Shown piece by piece: positions 33,129-37,697 of a stretch of 37,697 nucleotides of DNA (positions within the stretch are counted from its first letter, which is position 1; each line of letters starts with the position of its first letter). Under the pieces are notes generated by a model that saw only the letters and a program-made list of their open reading frames with translations, searched no databases and was not told the DNA's origin. This DNA is from CAYZJV01 sp964616275 (GTDB taxonomy: Bacteria > Spirochaetota > Spirochaetia > Sphaerochaetales > Sphaerochaetaceae), in assembly GCA_964616275.1 (NCBI GenBank), contig CAZTUL010000015.1, positions 1 through 37,697 on the forward strand, written 5' to 3'. The translations under genes and the position numbers were made by a program.

Positions 33129-33156
33129 TATACCCTGCCTATTATACCCTACCTAT
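33129..33156. repeat. Tandem 14-bp repeat, 2 copies
   Basis: Two directly adjacent 14-base units, TATACCCTGCCTAT (33129-33142) and TATACCCTACCTAT (33143-33156), 13 of 14 identical. They lie in the 146-base spacer between the divergent outer-membrane protein and LOG genes, and could be paired regulator sites or overlap -10 elements (TATTAT). Confidence 0.6.
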
Positions 33157-33169
33157 TGCATAGGACGTT

Positions 33170-33790
33170 GTGCTTAGATATGCTCATTTCATGACAGTAC
33201 CTAACAAGCAGCGAAAGATTTCTCATTTATGTGTGTTCTGTGGATCCTCAGATGGATTTGATCCACAGTATGTTGCCATGGCAACTCAGTTTGCCGAACA
33301 GATGGCACATCGAAATATCAACCTGGTATATGGTGGCGGAGGTGCGGGAATCATGGGGAAAATCTCCTCTACACTTCGTGATTCTGGAGTCACTGTTACA
33401 GGAGTCATTCCATCAAAGCTCTATACTATGGTGCAACATCTTGAGCATTCAGAGGATGAGCTGCTTGTGGTGGACACCATGCACGAACGAAAAGCCGAAA
33501 TGTATGATCGTTCCGATGCTTTTGTGGCACTTCCCGGGGGAATCGGGACTCTTGAAGAGTTGCTTGAAGCTCTCACCTGGCTGCAACTCGGGTATCATGC
33601 AAAACCAATTGGAATACTGAATGTTCAAGGTTTTTTTGATCATCTCGTGCACATGCTCTCTCACATGGTATCCCAAGGTTTTTTGCGTCAGGTAATGCTC
33701 GACACCCTTATAGTAGAAGAGGAGGCTGGACTATTGCTGGATCGACTTGAGACGGTAGAACTCACACTGCCGACAAAGATTGTCCGGTGA
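33170..33790 (+). CDS. LOG-family phosphoribohydrolase
   Basis: 206 residues, TIGR00730/LOG family (cytokinin-riboside 5'-monophosphate phosphoribohydrolase-like; in bacteria mainly nucleotide 5'-monophosphate N-glycosidase). Seen: LCVFCGSSDG at the N-terminus, VYGGGGAGIMG, the conserved MHERKAEMYDRSDAFVALPGGIGTLEEL (with the PGGxGTxxE catalytic signature) and YHAKPIGILN. GTG at 33170 has AGGA five bases upstream; an internal ATG at 33191 lacks a ribosome binding site. Physiological substrate unknown. Divergent from the outer-membrane protein operon. Confidence 0.88.
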   Translation: MLRYAHFMTVPNKQRKISHLCVFCGSSDGFDPQYVAMATQFAEQMAHRNINLVYGGGGAGIMGKISSTLRDSGVTVTGVIPSKLYTMVQHLEHSEDELLVVDTMHERKAEMYDRSDAFVALPGGIGTLEELLEALTWLQLGYHAKPIGILNVQGFFDHLVHMLSHMVSQGFLRQVMLDTLIVEEEAGLLLDRLETVELTLPTKIVR

Positions 33791-33839
33791 TGCGGAATAC
33801 ATCTACGCATTTTTTTCAGTTTGGATTATAGTGTGACCT

Positions 33840-34715
33840 ATGAGTAAACGATATAACATTCGCAATTTTCTCTATATTCTTGTTGGCTCCATAGTAACAG
33901 CAGTAGGAGTGGCTGGTTTCGTCACCCCTGCGAAACTTGCAGGCGGTGGTGTAAGTGGTATTGCAGTCATTCTCTACCACGTATGGAATCTTGAAGTAGG
34001 TATCTCAATTTTTCTTTTAAGTGTACCCTTGTTCATTGCTGGAATACGCATATTCGGCAAGCGGTATGGTTTTATTTCGCTCATAGGGACAATTTTACTT
34101 GCACTGTTTACCTCACTGTTCGGACTCATTATTGGATTTGAGGGATTTCTCCCATATACCGATTCGGTTGATACGCTCCTCTCAGCAATTTTTGGTGGTT
34201 TCCTGAGCGGATTTGGTATGGGATTGGTACTCAAAGGTGGAGCAAACACTGGAGGCACAGACATAGCTGCACAGATTGTAAGCAAATATACTCCACTCCC
34301 TACTGGTTCAGCACTTTTCCTTGTCGATGGACTAGTAATTATTGCAGGCGGAATAGCATTTGGTCTTGAGAGTGCTCTCTTTGCCACCATTACACTCTAT
34401 GTGACGAGTGTCTCTATCAACTTCGTCTTATTGAATATGGGTACACGGTATGCAAAAACAGCATTAATTGTGAGTGAGCGGCATGAACCGATAGCCAAGC
34501 GAATCATTGCAGAAATGGGACACGGCGGGACTCTACTTCAGGGAGTCGGAATATATTCTCAACAAGAACGACCGGTTCTGCTCACCGTAATCCCTAATCA
34601 GAAAATCACTCAGTTGAATACGATTGTAAAAGAGGAGGACCCCGAGGCCTTCATGATTATTGAGGAGGCATTCGAGGTCCTAGGAGAGGGTTTTGTTCCC
34701 ATGCATAGACGCTAA
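33840..34715 (+). CDS. YitT-family membrane protein (DUF161/DUF2179)
   Basis: 291 residues with five or six membrane helices (roughly 10-200) and a soluble C-terminal DUF2179 domain (about 220-291). Seen: VTPAKLAGGGVSGIAVILYHV, GMGLVLKGGANTGGTDIAAQI (family signature) and GGTLLQGVGIYSQQERPVLLTVI at the start of DUF2179. The biochemical role of this family is not established. ATG 33840 is the first in frame; the leader is short and AT-rich, with TATAGT at 33827-33832 as a possible -10. A weak hairpin ATGCG/CGCAT with a T7 run (33790-33816) separates it from the LOG gene. The 3' end lies 19 bases from the convergent nucleotidyltransferase; CTCCT/AGGAG with a 4-base loop (34728-34741) spans the junction. 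Confidence 0.9.
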   Translation: MSKRYNIRNFLYILVGSIVTAVGVAGFVTPAKLAGGGVSGIAVILYHVWNLEVGISIFLLSVPLFIAGIRIFGKRYGFISLIGTILLALFTSLFGLIIGFEGFLPYTDSVDTLLSAIFGGFLSGFGMGLVLKGGANTGGTDIAAQIVSKYTPLPTGSALFLVDGLVIIAGGIAFGLESALFATITLYVTSVSINFVLLNMGTRYAKTALIVSERHEPIAKRIIAEMGHGGTLLQGVGIYSQQERPVLLTVIPNQKITQLNTIVKEEDPEAFMIIEEAFEVLGEGFVPMHRR

Positions 34716-34734
34716 TGGAGCGGAAGCCTCCTGT

Positions 34735-35646
34735 CTAGGAGTATTTCCACAATCGTTCAGGATACGTGCCATCGGTCATCTTCTTGGCAAGCTCATCTTT
34801 TACTATCTGACGATCTTCCTGATACGTCATGCCGAACCACCGTTCGTTTGTAGTGTAAAAACGTAGTTTACCTACACCCCCATTCACCATCAGACTGGCA
34901 CCCTCGGGTAAGTAACACTCCTCTTTTTCTGTGGCAACCCCGGTTTTCATGAAGTCATCAAAGTAATTCTGGTAGAAATCCAAAGCTGCCGGAGTAAACC
35001 CGAAGTAATTCATGGATACCCATTCATCACCAGTGAGAATCTTCTTTTCACCGTCAATTTCGGATACTATAGCATTGCCTTCGTGGTAGATTTTCTTGTT
35101 CTCCCGCATGGATACCAAGTACCCATCTTTTACATTGCAGATTGCACGTGATACGGATCCACTTCTACTCGTAGTATTTTTAAGCACATACCCTACCATG
35201 GCGTGTTCCGGCGAGTCGGGTGAAATTGATGCGAGATGTTCACCCATGATTTGATATGCTTCACGTCCATAATAATCGTCGCTGTTAATAACACAGAAAG
35301 GAGCTTTCAGTTCCTTTTTCGCACTCAGAACTGCGTGCACCGTTCCCCAGGGTTTCTTTCTCCCTGCTGAAGCTTTGACCTGTTCTTCGGTGAGAAGTGT
35401 GTCGAGTTCCTGAAACACATATGTAGCATCACAGTTCTCTGCTATACGGTCGAAAATACGAGATCGAAAATCTTTTTCAATATCCTTCCGAATAATAAAT
35501 ACAACCTTTCCAAAGCCAGATTGCAAAGCGTCGTAGGTTGAGTAATCGAGTAATGCTTCGTTGTACTTTCCCACTCCATCTATCTGTTTTACACCACCAT
35601 AGCGACTTCCCATCCCTGCAGCCATGACTAATAGTATTGGTTTCAT
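34735..35646 (-). CDS. Sugar-phosphate/NTP nucleotidyltransferase
   Basis: 303 residues of the NTP_transferase (GT-A) fold. Seen: the nucleotide-binding LVMAAGMGSRYGGVKQIDGVG at the N-terminus (the signature GxGxR...K), VVFIIRKDIEKDF, PWGTVHAVLSAK, the metal motif VINSDDYYG, and VSMNYFGFTP. Likely transfers a nucleotide to a sugar 1-phosphate or similar; the acceptor cannot be told. It is of the large nucleotidyltransferase group often found alone. ATG 35646 follows GAGGAGG. Confidence 0.86.
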   Translation of the reverse strand: MKPILLVMAAGMGSRYGGVKQIDGVGKYNEALLDYSTYDALQSGFGKVVFIIRKDIEKDFRSRIFDRIAENCDATYVFQELDTLLTEEQVKASAGRKKPWGTVHAVLSAKKELKAPFCVINSDDYYGREAYQIMGEHLASISPDSPEHAMVGYVLKNTTSRSGSVSRAICNVKDGYLVSMRENKKIYHEGNAIVSEIDGEKKILTGDEWVSMNYFGFTPAALDFYQNYFDDFMKTGVATEKEECYLPEGASLMVNGGVGKLRFYTTNERWFGMTYQEDRQIVKDELAKKMTDGTYPERLWKYS

Positions 35647-35678
35647 TGAGTATCCTCCTCACGTAATTTCTGTTCTTC

Positions 35679-35687
35679 AGTATACCA
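35679..35687 (-). promoter_or_regulatory. Extended -10 promoter of nucleotidyltransferase gene
   Basis: On the minus strand TGG-TATACT, an extended -10 (TG at 35687-35686, TATACT at 35684-35679) about 33 bases before the ATG. No good -35 at 17 bp, as is common for extended -10 promoters. Confidence 0.45.
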
Positions 35688-35727
35688 TGAGGAGCATAAA
35701 ACCACTACCACACTCTTTCTGCAGCCA

Positions 35728-37104
35728 CTACACAAAGCCAAAAAGGAGGGGAAAGATGACAACCACCACTGCAGCCCACAGTGGATAGATTGGTAAGAAT
35801 CGCATCTGCATAGTCACAATCTTTTGAAATGTACTCTTGCGTAGAACATATTTCAGATAGCCGATTGCTAGTAGTATGAGGTTCAGCAACAGAATAATAT
35901 TCTCGCCTAACACAGCTAACTTGTTTGGAGTAAGACCGTATTCTGTCAATCGAATAATAATCCCGCCCAATGCAATACTATCCACACAAATCGCTGCAAT
36001 TAATAGAGTCAGGCTGAAGATATCCCAGATAGTACGCTCACCGGTGTTGTGATAATCTTTTGCACTTATCGAGTAGAGTGTGAGTGCGAGTACGAGTGCG
36101 AGAATCAGATCAAACCAGATAAGCATTGCTCTATTTTCATAGGCGGCGTGCGGAGTGATGGCAAATGCGATAATCAGTGACACAGTAACTACTAGGAATA
36201 GCGGTGTAAATATACGAGAAAGAACTGGGGCAATGCTCTCAATCAGGCTCTTCTTCTGTTCTACCAAATAAGCAGCTACAGGGAAAAGACCAAAGAACCC
36301 TAACGGTCCCATCCACGATAATACGAACGGGGAGACATCTATCCCCAGCAAATCAAACGTACCTAACGTGAGCATAATAAGCACAATGCCACCCAAACCT
36401 ATCAAGACAGCAAATACGAAACTCTCTCCAATAAATCGTATATAGTTTAAACGCGTATTTACACTTCTCCAGCCAGTATCAGAAGAGTGCGACGGTCCTG
36501 CATAGAAGTACATCAATAAGAATATGGTGATAATTGGCACGTGAATTGCTGTAAGGGTCGCTGTATGATGCGGAGCTCGTGACGGATACCCATTTACCAT
36601 AAGTGCGACAACGAAGAACAAGCTCCCTATGAATAAAATTTTTCTCCTGGGTAAGGTTCGTTTCCAACCAAGATACAGAGCCACAGGGAACAAAGCAAAG
36701 AAGGATGCATTCTGTGCATAGATAAGACCGTGACTATCAAAATCTCCATAGCCAAAAAGAGCTGGTACTTTACTGAGTAGACCGGCAAAGACGGCCAAAG
36801 CGAATACAATGATAATTTCTGTGCGATTTTTTCGTGTTGATGTATTATCTACTTGAGGAATAAATAATTGTTGCCAGAGCTCCTCAGTGGATACTTTTGC
36901 AAATTCAGCCTGTATGAGATCAATATCTCCAAGTCGGCGAACTGCAATGAGAAAGGACTCTTCAGCGGAGAGGCCTTGCTGCATCAATCCGTCAACACTA
37001 TCGCGGAGATGAGACTCCAGCTCTACTACATCTTCAGGTCCAATCGATCTTGCTGTATATACATGAGTTTTCCATACCCGAATGTGTGATTCGAGATCAA
37101 ACAT
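35728..37104 (-). CDS. Permease-prefix-domain membrane protein
   Basis: 458 residues. The N-terminus (about 1-90) is a soluble permease prefix/HAAS-type domain: VELESHLRDSVDGLMQQGLS and SFLIAVRRLGD. About ten membrane helices follow. The partner PadR gene directly upstream overlaps it by 8 bases, which is the usual arrangement for this class: PadR represses the operon of a membrane protein carrying this prefix. ATG 37104 follows AAGGA by four bases; a longer frame to 37425 lies inside padR and is not used. No ATP-binding or transport motif is recognised, so function is unknown. Confidence 0.82.
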   Translation of the reverse strand: MFDLESHIRVWKTHVYTARSIGPEDVVELESHLRDSVDGLMQQGLSAEESFLIAVRRLGDIDLIQAEFAKVSTEELWQQLFIPQVDNTSTRKNRTEIIIVFALAVFAGLLSKVPALFGYGDFDSHGLIYAQNASFFALFPVALYLGWKRTLPRRKILFIGSLFFVVALMVNGYPSRAPHHTATLTAIHVPIITIFLLMYFYAGPSHSSDTGWRSVNTRLNYIRFIGESFVFAVLIGLGGIVLIMLTLGTFDLLGIDVSPFVLSWMGPLGFFGLFPVAAYLVEQKKSLIESIAPVLSRIFTPLFLVVTVSLIIAFAITPHAAYENRAMLIWFDLILALVLALTLYSISAKDYHNTGERTIWDIFSLTLLIAAICVDSIALGGIIIRLTEYGLTPNKLAVLGENIILLLNLILLAIGYLKYVLRKSTFQKIVTMQMRFLPIYPLWAAVVVVIFPLLFGFV

Positions 37105-37447
37105 GTTGTCCTTCCCTTGCATGCTCTTCTTCCAATTTGAACAGTGCTTGCTGAATAATGGTCCATTGCGATTTAAGGATAGAGAGTTCCTTAACACCAT
37201 TTTGTGTAATCTTATAGTACTTCCGTCGTCTGCCATTCTCGGAGGTACTCCAGTATGCTTGAATAAGGTTCGATGATTCGAGACGGTGTAATACCGGATA
37301 CAACATGCCTTCTGTCCACGAAATTTTATCACCAGAGATTTCACGAACTTTTCGCATAATCGCATATCCGTAAGAATCACCACCCTGCAGGATTGCCAGG
37401 ATGATTGGAGTAGCGGATGCTGCAACTAACTCTTTTGGGAAATTCAA
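37097..37447 (-). CDS. PadR-family transcriptional regulator
   Basis: 116 residues. Winged-helix PadR protein: PIILAILQGGDSYGYAIM (helices 1-2), GMLYPVLHRLESSNLI (recognition helix region), the wing NGRRRKYYKITQNG, and a C-terminal dimerisation helix. The start is probably TTG at 37447: GAGG lies seven bases upstream and the sequence MNFPKELVA is the expected short N-terminus, whereas a GTG frame to 37492 would extend across the dyad and promoter. Coupled to the permease-prefix protein it probably regulates. A 40-bp dyad and a promoter lie immediately upstream, so autorepression is likely. Confidence 0.88.
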   Translation of the reverse strand: MNFPKELVAASATPIILAILQGGDSYGYAIMRKVREISGDKISWTEGMLYPVLHRLESSNLIQAYWSTSENGRRRKYYKITQNGVKELSILKSQWTIIQQALFKLEEEHAREGQHV

Positions 37448-37461
37448 TTCATAGCCTCTTT

Positions 37462-37501
37462 TTATACCTAATGGTGCTATGCATAGTATCACTAGGTATA
37501 A
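37462..37501. repeat. 40-bp imperfect dyad (PadR operator candidate)
   Basis: Dyad centred between 37481 and 37482: outer arms TTATACCTA (37462-37470) and TAGGTATAA (37493-37501) are perfect reverse complements, and the core CTATGCATAG (37477-37486) is a perfect palindrome on the same centre. In all 17 of 20 base pairs match. It overlaps the spacer and -10 of the padR promoter. Confidence 0.65.
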
Positions 37502-37511
37502 GAGTCGTCAA
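37483..37511 (-). promoter_or_regulatory. Promoter of padR-permease operon
   Basis: Minus strand: -35 TTGACG (37511-37506), 17 bp spacer, -10 TACTAT (37488-37483). The -10 sits within the dyad at 37462-37501. Confidence 0.5.
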
Positions 37512-37521
37512 TCAGAAAAAG

Positions 37522-37538
37522 TGTTCAAATCATGAACA
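37522..37538. repeat. Small dyad TGTTCA-N5-TGAACA
   Basis: TGTTCA (37522-37527) and TGAACA (37533-37538), spacer AATCA. Same half-sites as the tdh/XRE dyad at 15802-15819, with a spacer one base shorter. Located just upstream of the padR promoter. Meaning unknown; could be chance. Confidence 0.35.
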
Positions 37539-37626
37539 TACACGTGCACAGGAAGTGGAAACAGACGGATAATTTCTTCATACATAATTCTATTGAAGCT
37601 GGTGTTAGTGGCATTCCAGTTGAAAT

Positions 37627-37697
37627 TTAAATTTTAATTGGAGATGGAGTTGGAATTGGAATTGAAGGTGAAGGTGAAGGTGAAGGTGAAGGTGAAG
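37627..37697 (-). other. Possible C-terminal end of a CDS entering from the right edge
   Basis: On the minus strand one frame is open from the window edge to a TAA at 37627-37629 and would encode a Pro/Ser dipeptide tail ending SIPIPTPSPIKI. Only 23 codons are visible and the sequence is a simple hexamer repeat, so other frames are also open. It may equally be noncoding. Upstream of padR, 37512-37626 otherwise holds no gene that I can see. Confidence 0.25.
37639..37697. repeat. Hexanucleotide tandem repeat running off the window edge
   Basis: Period of six bases: TGGAGA, TGGAGT, TGGAAT, TGGAAT, then five perfect TGAAGG units and a partial TGAAG at the edge. The copies become perfect towards the right, as in a recently expanded repeat. 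The true length is not visible. Confidence 0.85.

Noticed and set aside
33790..33816. Strong terminator after the LOG gene
   Set aside because: Only a 5-bp stem with an 11-base loop before the T run; too weak to list as a feature.
37105..37425. Long N-terminal extension of the permease-prefix protein
   Set aside because: Entirely inside padR on the same strand, no domain resemblance; ATG 37104 has a ribosome binding site and starts the prefix domain.
1..37697. CRISPR arrays, insertion sequences, tRNA or rRNA genes
   Set aside because: No regularly spaced repeats, transposase motifs, terminal inverted repeats or cloverleaf-like segments were recognised on either strand.

Overview
The window reads as a compact bacterial chromosome segment, most likely from a free-living member of the Spirochaetota. 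This is inference from gene content, not from a marker gene. The support is a eukaryote-type hexokinase (as in Treponema), a 7TM-DISM-type sensor kinase, and a carotenoid gene set whose predicted product matches the pigment I recall being reported for Spirochaeta aurantia. No rRNA, tRNA, CRISPR array, transposase or phage gene was seen. The sequence contains one 100-N assembly gap (2846-2945), both window edges cut into open frames, and no gene-free stretch exceeds 300 bases.

Layout. 1-1850: sensor histidine kinase (5' cut) and NarL-type response regulator. 1891-2985 (-): GLUG-repeat surface protein interrupted by the gap. 3142-7910: amino-acid-kinase-fold UMP kinase-like protein, PflX-like radical SAM protein, patatin phospholipase with an unknown 132-residue partner, and a nucleosidase/pyridoxal-kinase pair. 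7980-11141: phosphohexomutase and hexokinase, convergent. 11211-13564: an exported unknown protein and exonuclease I. 13555-17895: a threonine-to-glycine operon (tdh-kbl) divergent from an XRE-cupin regulator followed by a GPH-type sugar symporter. 17989-23549: prfA-prmC-rel operon converging on a CBS-DRTGG family II pyrophosphatase. 23620-29502: carotenoid island of two divergent operons, crtI-crtB-cruF (-) and lycopene cyclase-crtD-crtW (+). 29575-33023: rpiB, then an operon (-) of outer-membrane protein, Fic protein and a HAD-cytidine deaminase fusion. 33170-37447: LOG-family protein, YitT-family membrane protein, sugar nucleotidyltransferase, and a PadR regulator with a permease-prefix membrane protein. 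The right edge ends in a hexanucleotide repeat.

How the genes work together. The carotenoid genes account for every step from GGPP to a monocyclic, 1'-hydroxylated, 3',4'-didehydrogenated 4-keto carotenoid (deoxyflexixanthin, equal to 4-keto-1'-hydroxy-1',2'-dihydrotorulene); GGPP synthase is not in the window. Hexokinase and the phosphohexomutase feed hexose phosphate metabolism. Tdh and Kbl split threonine to glycine and acetyl-CoA, and their control region carries two near-consensus divergent promoters that overlap and contain inverted repeats.

A layout trait recurs: six of eight convergent gene pairs overlap at their 3' ends, three of them by the same shared 4-base stop CTAA (TAA on +, TAG on -). 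I did not find an unequivocally new defence or mobile system. The most unusual items are the tdh/XRE control region, the assembled carotenoid route, the HAD-cytidine deaminase fusion next to a Fic gene, and the large dyad in front of padR.
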